Shown piece by piece: positions 1-8,549 of a stretch of DNA of 63,827 nucleotides. The notes below the pieces were generated by a model. That model was not told where the DNA came from, made no database searches, and saw only the letters and a program-made list of their open reading frames with translations. The translations under genes were made by a program, and so were the position numbers. The stretch's first letter is position 1. Each line of letters starts with the position of its first letter. The stretch is from an uncultured Phycisphaerales bacterium (GTDB lineage: Bacteria; Planctomycetota; Phycisphaerae; WQYP01). The stretch covers positions 1 to 63,827 of the forward strand of contig CAIMWO010000022.1 in assembly GCA_903845195.1 (NCBI GenBank). Direction: 5' to 3'.

Positions 1-90
1 CGTTTGATCCGGCACATCGCGTCCAGACAAACACGCTCTTTCGTCGACATCAAAAGCTCACTCATCCGGCCGGTATACCCCAGCCACGGC

Positions 91-132
91 GGTGACACTT
101 CTATTTGAGCTATGGGGTGACAATTCTACTTG
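91..132. repeat. Two 17-bp direct repeats, possible insertion-sequence end
   Basis: GGTGACACTTCTATTTG at 91-107 and GGTGACAATTCTACTTG at 116-132 match at 15 of 17 positions, 25 bp apart. Spaced repeats beginning GTGACA are seen at the ends of some integrase-type insertion sequences, where the transposase binds. The 90 bases before them have an open frame that stops inside the first repeat region, but nothing in it is recognisable as a transposase. The element, if real, would lie mostly to the left of the window. Confidence 0.3.
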
Positions 133-216
133 CGCACAACAGAACGGCCACCGGGGGGCGTGCAAAGTGGCGGGGTTTCATTACAATGCGGTTTTGTGCA
201 TCGGCGGAGTGACGCT

Positions 217-951
217 GTGGTAGATGTTGATGTGTCGGTGATTGCGCCGGCGTTTAACGAACTGGAGAACATGGAGCCGCTGGTGGAGCGGATCCGTGAG
301 GTGTTTGAGCCGACGGGGATGAAGTATGAGGCGGTTATCGTGGATGACTGCTCGACGGATGGGACGGGGGAGAAGTTGGTGGAGTTGGGACGAAAATATC
401 CGTGGTTGCGGGTGATTCGGTTGGACAAGAACAGTGGGCAGACCGCGGCGATGGATGCGGGGTTTCGGCATGCCCGCGGAAAGGTGTGGGGGACAGTGGA
501 TGCGGATATGCAGAATGATCCGGGGGAAATTCCGCGGCTCATGAAACTGTTGGGGCCGGACGTGGACATGGTCAATGGCTGGCGGAAGGATCGCGCGGAT
601 AAGAACAAATTCATGCGACGGATGCAGAGCAAGATCGCCAATGGGATTCGGAATCGGCTTTCGGGAGACAGCATTCAGGACTCCGCGTGCGGCCTGAAGG
701 TATACAAACGTGAATGCCTGGAGGGGTTCACGCTCTATAAGGGCATGCATCGATTTTTTCCGACGCTGGTGAAGATGCGCGGGTTCAAGGTGATCGAGGT
801 GCCGGTGAGCCACAACGCGCGGCTGCACGGGACAACGAAGTACAAGTTCGGATCGCGCGTTATCCGGGCGTTTGTGGATTTGATGGCAGTGCGCTGGATG
901 AAGAAACGAGTGATTCGATATACGGCGCTGGAGAAGACGCCTGGAAAATGA
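217..951 (+). CDS. Family 2 glycosyltransferase, polyprenyl-phosphate type
   Basis: This 244-residue protein looks like a GT-A fold glycosyltransferase of the kind that transfers a sugar from a nucleotide donor to polyprenyl phosphate. It has the donor-binding DDCSTDGT at residues 43-50, the metal-binding DADMQNDP at 95-102, and HGTTKYKFG near 213-221, which resembles the late motif of GtrB/ArnC-like enzymes. Unlike those, it has no C-terminal membrane helix pair. The frame is open from a TTG at 130, but the GTG at 217 has a GGAG seven bases before it and places the first beta strand (VSVIAPAFNE) at the N-terminus, so I chose it. The next gene starts about 50 bp downstream and lpxA follows, which suggests a role in surface glycans or lipid. 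The substrate cannot be told from sequence. Confidence 0.85.
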   Translation: MVDVDVSVIAPAFNELENMEPLVERIREVFEPTGMKYEAVIVDDCSTDGTGEKLVELGRKYPWLRVIRLDKNSGQTAAMDAGFRHARGKVWGTVDADMQNDPGEIPRLMKLLGPDVDMVNGWRKDRADKNKFMRRMQSKIANGIRNRLSGDSIQDSACGLKVYKRECLEGFTLYKGMHRFFPTLVKMRGFKVIEVPVSHNARLHGTTKYKFGSRVIRAFVDLMAVRWMKKRVIRYTALEKTPGK

Positions 952-1000
952 GTGTCTATTCATGGGTATTTTCAGCAAAACAATTTCGGAGTCGTTATAG

Positions 1001-2092
1001 ATGAAGCTTGCAGAATTGGTTGGGCAGTTGACGGTGGCGGAGTTGCAGCCGCAGGTATTTGCATCAGGCAATGGTGGGGCGGTGGTGGTGACGCCGCATG
1101 GGGCGCGGGTGCTGGGCGTGTTTACGCACGAGGGGGCGGAGAACCTGTTTTATGTGAACTCGGAGTTGAGCAGTGCGGCAACCGCCAAAAAGTTTTTAGA
1201 AGGTGAGCACGTATTGGGGGGAGATCGTTTGTGGATCGCACCGGAGCGCGGCGTATTCTTCAAGGGTGCGAAGTTGGATGATGGCGTAACGACGCCCCGG
1301 TCGATTGATCCAGGCGAGTATCGGATTGGGCGGCTGACGGGTGATTCGATCCGGCTGGTGAATGAGATTCATGCGACGTATTACCTGTCACTGGGATCGA
1401 CGTTGCGGGCAGCGGTGGAACGATCGATTCGAATGGCGCCCTCGCCGTTCGCGGATTTTCCAGCAGTGCTGCCGGCGCTCAAGGGTGTGAAGTATGCGGG
1501 GTATGAGATTGCGTCGCGGTTTGAGTTGTTGGAATCGCCACAGGATGGATTGTCTTTTGGCATGTGGTTTTTAATTCAGTTGGCGATGCCGGTGGATGGT
1601 GGGGGAGGACATTTGTATGTTCCGACGCTGGGTAGGACCGTGATTGCGGATTACTACGAGCCGACGGGAGCGGATTATCTGCGGGTGGAAGAGAATCATG
1701 TGCGGTTCAAACTGGATTCGAAGCAGCGGCACAAGATTGGGATCCGCAAGACCGAAGTGACGGGGCGCGCGGCGTATTTGTCCAATGCGGATGCCGGCGG
1801 CAAGGCGACGTTGGTGGTACGGAACTTCTTGAATAATCCATCAGCAAACTATGCAGATGTGCCTCTGCACACGCCGAGCGGTACGCAGGACTCCGTACAG
1901 AGTTACAATCACTTTTCGGGACCGGGCGGCTTTGGGGAATTGGAGTACCACGCTCCGGGAGTGAATCGCGCCGCGGCAGAGCCGGTGGTGTACGATACGA
2001 ATCAGGTGTGGTGTTTCACCGGGCGGCGTGAAGATCTGGTGGCGGTAGCGAGCAGACTGCTGGGGTTGCCGTCGTCGACGTTTGCCTTATGA
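1001..2092 (+). CDS. Conserved-looking protein of unknown function
   Basis: A 363-residue protein with no signal peptide and no membrane helices. I do not recognise its family with certainty. It may belong to the group annotated DUF6786, and its many beta-strand-like stretches (residues 160-300) would suit a mutarotase-like beta sandwich, but that is only an impression. It is well supported as a gene by continuous coding character and by its position between a glycosyltransferase 49 bp upstream and lpxA 47 bp downstream, all on the same strand. A carbohydrate-related role is an inference from that context only. Confidence 0.65.
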   Translation: MKLAELVGQLTVAELQPQVFASGNGGAVVVTPHGARVLGVFTHEGAENLFYVNSELSSAATAKKFLEGEHVLGGDRLWIAPERGVFFKGAKLDDGVTTPRSIDPGEYRIGRLTGDSIRLVNEIHATYYLSLGSTLRAAVERSIRMAPSPFADFPAVLPALKGVKYAGYEIASRFELLESPQDGLSFGMWFLIQLAMPVDGGGGHLYVPTLGRTVIADYYEPTGADYLRVEENHVRFKLDSKQRHKIGIRKTEVTGRAAYLSNADAGGKATLVVRNFLNNPSANYADVPLHTPSGTQDSVQSYNHFSGPGGFGELEYHAPGVNRAAAEPVVYDTNQVWCFTGRREDLVAVASRLLGLPSSTFAL

Positions 2093-2139
2093 TCATCAGA
2101 AGGCCATTAAGATTTCGCGTATTAAACAATAGGTAATTT

Positions 2140-2970
2140 GTGGCAGAGATTCACTCTTCGGCGGTAGTGTCGAAAGAAGCAAAGCTGGCGGACGACGTGG
2201 TCGTCGGGCCGTTGGCGCTCATTGAGGGGCCCGTGACGATCGGGGCGGGGTCCGTGATTCAGGGCGGTGCACGGGTGATTGGTCCCGTGACGATGGGGCA
2301 GCGGAATGTGGTGCATGGGACGGCGGTGATTGGCGATTGGCCGCAGGATCGGAAGTACCACGGGGAGTTTTCCGAGACGATTATTGGCGATGACAACGTG
2401 TTCCGCGAGAGCGTCACGATACATCGCGGGACCGGGCTGAACACCAAGACGGTGATTGGGAGCCGGAACTACTTCATGGTGAACACGCACGTCGGCCACA
2501 ATGGCCTAATCGGGAATGACATTACGATGGTGAACGGGGCGATGACCGCCGGACACGTGCAGGTGAGCGACCGCGCGATCATCGGCGGGTACTGCGCGAT
2601 TCACCAGTTTACCCGCGTGGGCAGGCTGGCAATGACCTCAAACGGGGCGATGTATAACGTGGATGTTCCGCCGTTCTTTATTGGGATGAGCACGAATTTC
2701 ATTACGCAATTGAATCGCGTGGGCATGATTCGTTCGGGGATGAGTCTCGAGAGCATCAACGCGGTCCGGCGGATGTTCAAGTTTCTATTTCGTACGAATG
2801 CCGGGCGAACACTGGGGCATGGGATCAAAGCATTACCGGCAGAGTTGACGCAAGTCGCCGAGGTGCGGGAGTTCGTCGAATTCTGTCAGGGCACGAAACG
2901 GGGGATTGCGCGGTTTCAGGCGTGGTCTTCGCGGGATGTCGATGACGCGGGGGAGCGTCAGGACGACTAG
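2140..2970 (+). CDS. lpxA: UDP-N-acetylglucosamine O-acyltransferase LpxA
   Basis: LpxA transfers a 3-hydroxyacyl chain from acyl carrier protein to UDP-GlcNAc, the first step of lipid A synthesis in the cytoplasm. The 276-residue protein shows left-handed beta-helix hexapeptides from residue 5 to about 190 and the family landmarks IGDWPQDRKYHGE (64-76) and FRESVTIHRGT (88-98). It also has NTHVGHN (115-121), where H120 matches the general-base histidine of the E. coli enzyme (H125) and H117 matches H122. The helical C-terminal part follows. The start is a GTG at 2140. The usual neighbours fabZ, lpxD and lpxB are not in the window. Its presence argues for a lipid A-containing outer membrane, in keeping with the LpxR-like gene at 23731-24810. 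Confidence 0.93.
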   Translation: MAEIHSSAVVSKEAKLADDVVVGPLALIEGPVTIGAGSVIQGGARVIGPVTMGQRNVVHGTAVIGDWPQDRKYHGEFSETIIGDDNVFRESVTIHRGTGLNTKTVIGSRNYFMVNTHVGHNGLIGNDITMVNGAMTAGHVQVSDRAIIGGYCAIHQFTRVGRLAMTSNGAMYNVDVPPFFIGMSTNFITQLNRVGMIRSGMSLESINAVRRMFKFLFRTNAGRTLGHGIKALPAELTQVAEVREFVEFCQGTKRGIARFQAWSSRDVDDAGERQDD

Positions 2971-3160
2971 AAGCGATCAGAATGGTGTCTGTGGAGTGGA
3001 AATGGGGAGTCCAGGTGGGACGGGTGACTGCAGCGGAGGCAAAAAACAGCCGATGTGCTGCTATCTGGACAGTTGGTTTGCACGTAAGTATAGATGTGGC
3101 AGTAGTTTGTTTAGCGCAACTCCAGGAATGCTTCCGGGAGCTGCAATCTATTTGTAAGAA

Positions 3161-3166
3161 TATAAT
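3161..3166 (+). promoter_or_regulatory. Possible -10 element before the pilin operon
   Basis: A perfect TATAAT lies 37 bp before the start of the GspF-like gene, in the 232-bp gap after lpxA. No good -35 hexamer is seen at the expected distance, so this is only a candidate. The remainder of the gap holds nothing I recognise. Confidence 0.35.
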
Positions 3167-3202
3167 TTAGCGTCACTTAGAAGCGTAGTCGGAGGATTTT
3201 TC

Positions 3203-4471
3203 ATGCCGATTTTCCAGTATGAAGCGATGAATGCTGCGGGCCAGGAGATCAAGAAAGAGATCGAGGCGGGCAGCGCTGACGAGGCGATTACCAAGATTCG
3301 CTCTGAAGGGTACTTTCCCACAAAAGTGAAAGAAAAGGCGGCAAAGAAGCAGAAGCAGGCGGGAGGGCCCGCAGCAGCCGGCGCGAAGAAGTCGGCACTT
3401 AACATTCAGATTTCCTTCGGTCGGGTATCGACGAAGCACATTACGCAGTTGACGCGGCAGCTTTCGACGCTGCAGGATGCGGGATTGCCCATCTTGCGGT
3501 CGCTGAAGATTCTCTGGCAGCAGCAGAAGCCAGGGCAGCTCAAGAACATTCTGGAGGCGGTGGGGAATGATGTGGAAGGGGGCGCGACGCTGTCGGAAGC
3601 CATGAGCCGGCATCCGAAGGCTTTTGATCGGCTCTATGTGAACATGGTTCAGGCGGGCGAAACGGGCGGCGTGCTCGACGTCATTCTGCAGCGGCTCGCG
3701 GAATTCATGGAGAAAGCCCAGCGGTTGAAGCGTCGCGTGGTGGGGGCGATGATCTATCCGAGCGTGGTGATCCTGTTCTCGGTGCTGATCGTGACGGGCA
3801 TCATGATCTTCGTCGTGCCGAAGTTCCGCGAAATCTTCAAGGATTTCAAGACTTCGCTGCCGATGTTGACGGAGATCCTGCTGGCCGTTTCAGATTGGAT
3901 TGCAGCGCAATACGGCTGGGTGGTGATCTTGGGGTCGCCCTTTGCGCTGATCATATTCTTCAAATTGGTGGCCAAGAGCAAGCTGGGTCGGAAGATCCTG
4001 GACATCGTCAAGCTGAAGCTGCCGGTGATCGGGCAGATCATTGCGAAGACGGCCATTGCCCGCTTCACGCGTACGCTGGGGACGTTGCTGGCGGCAGGCG
4101 TGCCGATCCTGGATGCCCTGAATATCACCCGTGAAACCGTGGGAAACGTGGTTTTCGAGAATGCACTGCAGAAGGTGCACGACGCGATTCGTGAGGGCGA
4201 AAGTTTTGCGGCGCCGTTGCGCTCGGCCAAGGTGTGCGATGCGATTGTGACGAACATGATCGATGTGGGCGAAGAAACGGGCGATCTTGATAAGATGCTC
4301 ATGAAAATCGCCGATAACTATGATGAAGAAGTCGATGTGTTGATCGGATCACTGGTGAGTTTGCTGGAGCCGATCATGGTCGTGTCGCTGGGTGGCATCG
4401 TCGGAACGATCGTGGTGGCGTTGTTCCTCCCGTTGGTCAAGCTGATTCAATCGGTCTCCGGCGAACAGTAG
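3203..4471 (+). CDS. Type II secretion / type IV pilus inner-membrane platform protein (GspF/PilC family)
   Basis: The platform protein sits in the inner membrane and couples the cytoplasmic ATPase to pilin assembly. This 422-residue protein has the typical small N-terminal region (IFQYEAMNAAGQEIKKEIEA), a linker rich in Lys and Ala, and then two copies of the GspF domain. The first copy covers about residues 75-200 (LTRQLSTLQDAGLPILRSL, AGETGGVLD) and the second about 275-400 (FTRTLGTLLAAGVPILDAL, VGEETGDLDKML). Three hydrophobic spans lie near 175-200, 235-260 and 385-415. It opens an operon followed by prepilin genes, so it probably serves that pseudopilus. Its ATPase partner is not adjacent; the PilB-like proteins at 47725 and 50759 are candidates. 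Confidence 0.95.
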   Translation: MPIFQYEAMNAAGQEIKKEIEAGSADEAITKIRSEGYFPTKVKEKAAKKQKQAGGPAAAGAKKSALNIQISFGRVSTKHITQLTRQLSTLQDAGLPILRSLKILWQQQKPGQLKNILEAVGNDVEGGATLSEAMSRHPKAFDRLYVNMVQAGETGGVLDVILQRLAEFMEKAQRLKRRVVGAMIYPSVVILFSVLIVTGIMIFVVPKFREIFKDFKTSLPMLTEILLAVSDWIAAQYGWVVILGSPFALIIFFKLVAKSKLGRKILDIVKLKLPVIGQIIAKTAIARFTRTLGTLLAAGVPILDALNITRETVGNVVFENALQKVHDAIREGESFAAPLRSAKVCDAIVTNMIDVGEETGDLDKMLMKIADNYDEEVDVLIGSLVSLLEPIMVVSLGGIVGTIVVALFLPLVKLIQSVSGEQ

Positions 4472-4557
4472 TCGCGGTTTCCGTTGCGGATCAAGCTCGA
4501 AGGTGGAGCGCCATGGCGCACTGAAGAAGTGGGGCCGAGCAAGACAGGAAGTGTTTC

Positions 4558-5535
4558 ATGGCAAGACAAATGCAGCGCCGTAGCGCGTTTACGCTGCTGG
4601 AACTGCTGGTGGTGATCGGGATCATTGTGCTGTTGATTTCGATCCTGGTGCCGGCTCTGCAGGCTGCGAAAAAGCAGGCGAAGTATGCCCAGACGCAATC
4701 GCAGATCACGGGAATCAGCAATAACATCGAGCAATACTTTGCGACGTTTATGGCGTATCCGGGGCCGGTGCCTCTGTCGGGCTCGGGCACGAGCACAACA
4801 GGCGCGACGAATAAGATCAGCGGAAGCCAAAATCTGTTGCTAGCGCTTTCTTTCGGCATGATATCATCGGGGTCATCTACTGTGACTGCGCCAAACGTCG
4901 CAATTCCAGGCTCAAATCCTATTCCAGGATCAAGTCCGCTCGTTTATCTAAGTGTAAACCCGGTCACATCAAACGGCCCTGTCGATCTAGGTAACGGCAA
5001 TAAACTGTATATGCCCTTCTACAATGCCACATCGACTGATGTGCAGACAGTCAGGACATCGATTGCCGCTTGGACAACCACAACCCTAAGTGGGTCTCCC
5101 AATCCTGACCCAACAACACCTAACGCCGGGCTGTTCCCCGCGCTGCTGGATCGTTTTTCGGACCCGCTACCGATTCTGTATTTCCGGCGGGATTATACTG
5201 CTGATAGTACTAAGCCATTGGCCGCTGATTCGGGAGCGCCGGGAGCGGCGTCTTACTATCGCGCTGAGAACAAAGAATACCTCGACGGGATAATAAGATC
5301 GCCTTCAGGGGCTACGTTTAACGAGGGGACATTATCACAATACAGTACAGGGCGATCCGGCGCAAGCGGATTGAGCAGCACGATTTCTGCCATGTATCCA
5401 ACGACCGGCGCGACGTCGCGTGGCGGCTACGTATTGATCTCGGCGGGATACGACCGCATTTACGGCAGCCGATATCTTGGAGCCAGTGTAATGGATGCAC
5501 CCTCTGACGACGTCGTTTACGTAGGTGGCTATTGA
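4558..5535 (+). CDS. Type IV pilin-like protein 1 (GspG-like N-terminus)
   Basis: A 325-residue prepilin-like protein. The short leader ends RRSA and the mature part would start FTLLE, with the conserved glutamate at E15, followed by a hydrophobic helix to about residue 33. Cleavage would be after Ala10 rather than the usual Gly. The body is long for a pilin (about 300 residues) and rich in Ser, Thr, Gly and Pro. The segment near 4860-5130 is poorer in G+C than the flanks, suggesting a fast-evolving exposed region. It starts 86 bp after the platform gene, and its stop codon overlaps the start of the next gene. Confidence 0.85.
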   Translation: MARQMQRRSAFTLLELLVVIGIIVLLISILVPALQAAKKQAKYAQTQSQITGISNNIEQYFATFMAYPGPVPLSGSGTSTTGATNKISGSQNLLLALSFGMISSGSSTVTAPNVAIPGSNPIPGSSPLVYLSVNPVTSNGPVDLGNGNKLYMPFYNATSTDVQTVRTSIAAWTTTTLSGSPNPDPTTPNAGLFPALLDRFSDPLPILYFRRDYTADSTKPLAADSGAPGAASYYRAENKEYLDGIIRSPSGATFNEGTLSQYSTGRSGASGLSSTISAMYPTTGATSRGGYVLISAGYDRIYGSRYLGASVMDAPSDDVVYVGGY

Positions 5536-6335
5536 ACGCACAGCGCATCAAGACCGGCAGTGCGGGCTTGGAGCCGGCCGGTCCAGCCGGTCGGTGGGTT
5601 GGCAGCGCGCCGCAAGCAACACCGGACAGACGCGGCTTCAGCATCATTGAAATGCTGGTGGTGATTTCGATCATCGTGTTGCTGATCAGCATTTTGATTC
5701 CGACGTTGAGTTATACGAAGAAAATGGCCAAGAAATCAGCGACGAGCGCGCGGATGGCTGCGATTCAGTCGGGGTTGAACCAATATTTTGTGGATATGCA
5801 GATGTATCCGGAGTCCGGAAGGTTCGGTTCACGAGGCCCCGCGGCGCTGGCGGAGGGACTGTTGGGGTATCTGGATACTTCATCGCCTGCCGGAGGCGAC
5901 GGTGCTGATGGAATGGGTTTTCGACTTCGCACCGGCGGCAATGGGCGAATCTATGGCCCCTATGCGCCATTTGATGCCAAGATACTCAAGGTGACTTCGA
6001 CCTCGGATATGTCGTTTCTGGACGGTTTCGGCAACGAGATTTACTACTACCGATCGACCCAGACGCCCAACGCCGCAATGCCGACGACGGTGACGCAGGT
6101 GTTTGGAACAAGTTCGAACGCCGTGTTTGTTGAAGCCGATAATCCCAATAGCGCCAGCAGCGGAACGTTGAAATTTTTCGCCATGCTGGGTGCGAGCGGC
6201 AACAGCTTATCCTCGGGTGGCGGTGTTCTGGGGCGTGACAGCTACCTCTTGGTGAGCGCAGGTGTAAACGGTGGCGGGCCTACGCTTCCAAACAACGGAT
6301 ATTTTGACGATGACGATGTGGTCTCAGGGCGATGA
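5532..6335 (+). CDS. Type IV pilin-like protein 2
   Basis: A 267-residue prepilin-like protein. The leader is unusually long, 35 residues, and ends DRRG; the mature protein would start FSIIE with Glu40, followed by the hydrophobic helix. The start codon is a TTG that overlaps the stop of the previous gene (TTGA), pointing to translational coupling. The leader contains a Gly/Pro/Ala-rich stretch (AGLEPAGPAGRW) that may be a small insertion. The C-terminal part is rich in Gly, Ser and Asn and ends in DDDDVVSGR; I recognise no further domain. It overlaps the next gene by four bases (ATGA). Confidence 0.83.
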   Translation: MNAQRIKTGSAGLEPAGPAGRWVGSAPQATPDRRGFSIIEMLVVISIIVLLISILIPTLSYTKKMAKKSATSARMAAIQSGLNQYFVDMQMYPESGRFGSRGPAALAEGLLGYLDTSSPAGGDGADGMGFRLRTGGNGRIYGPYAPFDAKILKVTSTSDMSFLDGFGNEIYYYRSTQTPNAAMPTTVTQVFGTSSNAVFVEADNPNSASSGTLKFFAMLGASGNSLSSGGGVLGRDSYLLVSAGVNGGGPTLPNNGYFDDDDVVSGR

Positions 6336-6838
6336 CACAAATGAAACGCGAAACTCGAATCTTCCGTTACGAAACGTTGCAGCCGGGCGCGTTCACGCTC
6401 ATTGAAATGCTCGTGGTGATTGCGATCATTGTTATTCTGGTCGGCTCGGTGGTGGCCATCGGAAACAATATTCGCGCGAACTCGCAGATTCGGCAGACGA
6501 AACTCACCCTTCAACTTCTGGACCAGGCGGCCGAGGCATACCGGATGTCCAATGGAGGCGTTGAGCCGGGGCCATCTGGAACTGCGGTGATTGTTTCCAA
6601 CAGCGATTTCGGGTTTCGGAGTTCACCAGAGGCGATGCGCATACTGCAGAAACTGCCCCCTGCAGTCTGGTCAGGCAGCAGTGCGTTTTACGATGCGTGG
6701 GGCAATGCGATTCAGTATGTGCAGGCCGGATATACCACCGCGATTCTGCGCGGATACTTTCAAAGTGCCGGCCCCGATGGTCAGATGGGAACACCGGCTT
6801 CACCGAACGCCGACGACATTTTCAGCTATGACCGCTGA
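6332..6838 (+). CDS. Type IV pilin-like protein 3, short
   Basis: A 168-residue prepilin-like protein, about the size of an ordinary GspG. The leader ends QPGA and the mature part starts FTLIE (Glu25). The hydrophobic helix follows, then a helix (QIRQTKLTLQLLDQAAEAYR) and a small C-terminal region with DAWGNAIQY and GPDGQMGT. That layout matches major pseudopilins, whose C-terminal loop has conserved Asp residues for calcium. Of the six pilin-like genes this one is the best candidate for the main shaft subunit. It is coupled to the preceding gene by an ATGA overlap. Confidence 0.87.
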   Translation: MTQMKRETRIFRYETLQPGAFTLIEMLVVIAIIVILVGSVVAIGNNIRANSQIRQTKLTLQLLDQAAEAYRMSNGGVEPGPSGTAVIVSNSDFGFRSSPEAMRILQKLPPAVWSGSSAFYDAWGNAIQYVQAGYTTAILRGYFQSAGPDGQMGTPASPNADDIFSYDR

Positions 6839-6900
6839 GTGGGAACAGACGTGCCGGGCGTTAAAGCGCCGGCGGCATTGAGCAGGAAGGTTAGAGCGGG

Positions 6901-7755
6901 ATGTTGATGGAATCCGACAGGATTGAACGCGTTGCGGGGATGAATCCCCGACGGTTGGCCATGGGCGTCAACCCGTGGAAGTGGGCGTTCACCATCATCG
7001 AACTTCTCATCGTGATTGCGATCATCATCATTCTGGTCTCGGTGAGCCTGCCGCTGGTTTCAAAGATGATGCAGAACAACTCACAGACGCAGGCCGTGAA
7101 TATGGTGACGGCATATCTTGCCAACGCGCGTGGGGAGGCGATCGTACGGAAGCGGCAAGTTGGTGTGGTGTTTTATGAGCAGACGGCGGCGTATGCATCG
7201 CCGTACAATAAGAATCAGACGGCGGTGATGCTGTGTATGGAAGATCCGAATCAATCGCAATACTATAAGTCGCCAGATGTGCCTGGAACAACCATCACGA
7301 TTTTCATGGCGATGCCTGGTCGGTCGCCGGAATATCTACCGAACGGAATCAAGTTGGCGACACTGGATGATAATGCAAGTAACAACAATGACAATACTGA
7401 TACCGTGTTTCGCCTTCAAGAGGAATCAAGTAGTTCGCGGCGGACACGTGTCATCATGTTTGACGCGAATGGTCAATTGATCTTGCGCAATGGGTTGGGG
7501 CGTGCGGATCTCACAATGATTCCGTTTTCCAGTGATCCGGCCGGCGGAAAATACAAGATCACAGGGGATTGGGCCTTCACTACTCCAAAAGGAACTCCGA
7601 GCGACGCAGTTACTTCACCTGCGGTCGTTGTTTATGACGGTCGCACATTCGATCAGGCTGCTGTTGCAGGAAATGATAATAACGTGGCCAAATGGATGAA
7701 GGCCAATGCGGACATACTGATTGTCAATGCGTATACGGGGAATGTACTTCGATGA
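6901..7755 (+). CDS. Type IV pilin-like protein 4 (GspH-like)
   Basis: A 284-residue prepilin-like protein. The leader is 29 residues and ends KWA; the mature part would start FTIIE (Glu34), followed by a hydrophobic helix. The segment after it (NSQTQAVNMVTAYLANARGEAIVRKRQVGVVFYE) resembles the start of GspH-type minor pseudopilins, which have a helix with ARxEA followed by beta strands. Ala rather than Gly precedes the cleavage site. It lies 62 bp after pilin 3 and overlaps pilin 5 by four bases (ATGA). ATG codons at 6907, 6940 and 6961 are alternative starts that would shorten the leader. Confidence 0.83.
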   Translation: MLMESDRIERVAGMNPRRLAMGVNPWKWAFTIIELLIVIAIIIILVSVSLPLVSKMMQNNSQTQAVNMVTAYLANARGEAIVRKRQVGVVFYEQTAAYASPYNKNQTAVMLCMEDPNQSQYYKSPDVPGTTITIFMAMPGRSPEYLPNGIKLATLDDNASNNNDNTDTVFRLQEESSSSRRTRVIMFDANGQLILRNGLGRADLTMIPFSSDPAGGKYKITGDWAFTTPKGTPSDAVTSPAVVVYDGRTFDQAAVAGNDNNVAKWMKANADILIVNAYTGNVLR

Positions 7756-8543
7756 AAAATGCATTGATAAATGGACGTTTACAGAGCACGGCCGAGGGGA
7801 GGCACGTTCAAAAGCGTGCCTTCACGCTGGTGGAGGTGCTTTTAGCGGTGTTTATTCTGAGCATGGGATTGATCATGCTACTGGCGATATTTCCGGTGGG
7901 GGCGGACTGGACACGCCAGGTGACGGAAGAAACGATTGGACAAACAATCGCGCAGAATGCCATGAGCGTCATCCGGATGCGGTATGGGCCGGGAGGAAGC
8001 TTGAACGGTATGTTGGTGACGACAAATTTTAATGGCCAGACGCTAGTGCCATTGCCTGGTGTGGCACAGATCCCGTTGGGAGAGCGCGCGTATGCGTTCG
8101 GCAGTTCTCCACCCTTTCCGGCAGCCAAGCCTCAGAGTGCGCTGTACTACTGGACGGCGGTGGCGCGTATTCCTCCGGGACAATCAACGCAGTCGATGAC
8201 GTCATACGATGTCTACATCATGGTGATGAAAAAAGGGCAGATTTCGGACACCTATTCGACGTCCGGAGAACTGGCAGCGACTGGCGCCGGAGGTCAATGC
8301 CGTGTTGCTGCCAGCGAAACCTTCGTGCCAATGGTCTCCAACAGCGGTGCAGGGCCGCAGGTCGGCGAACTGGGTATCGGGCAGACGAGTGGAACAGTGT
8401 TTCGGGTAGGCCTGACAAGTGCGGGCACAGTACGATCGCCTGCGCCGATGTCGATAGAGTCGATCATTTATGTGCCGCCAGTTGCATCAGGTGCTTCCCC
8501 TAGTCCGTTGGTATATGTCTACCAAACAACGTTGAGTTTCTGA
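7752..8543 (+). CDS. Type IV pilin-like protein 5 (GspI-like)
   Basis: A 263-residue prepilin-like protein. The leader ends QKRA, the mature part starts FTLVE (Glu28), and the following helix (VLLAVFILSMGLIMLLAIFPVGADW) resembles GspI/PilV-type minor pseudopilins, which typically read FTLxEVLxAxxILxxGL. Ala precedes the cleavage site. The frame is open further upstream to 7692, but the ATG at 7752 overlaps the stop of the previous gene as ATGA, like the other junctions in this operon, so I use it. The remainder is rich in Ser, Gly and Pro with no recognised domain. Confidence 0.85.
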   Translation: MKNALINGRLQSTAEGRHVQKRAFTLVEVLLAVFILSMGLIMLLAIFPVGADWTRQVTEETIGQTIAQNAMSVIRMRYGPGGSLNGMLVTTNFNGQTLVPLPGVAQIPLGERAYAFGSSPPFPAAKPQSALYYWTAVARIPPGQSTQSMTSYDVYIMVMKKGQISDTYSTSGELAATGAGGQCRVAASETFVPMVSNSGAGPQVGELGIGQTSGTVFRVGLTSAGTVRSPAPMSIESIIYVPPVASGASPSPLVYVYQTTLSF

Positions 8544-8549
8544 GACAGG

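Noticed and set aside
2906..3170. Short frames in the gap after lpxA
   Set aside because: No ribosome site, no recognisable sequence, and overlap with the end of lpxA.
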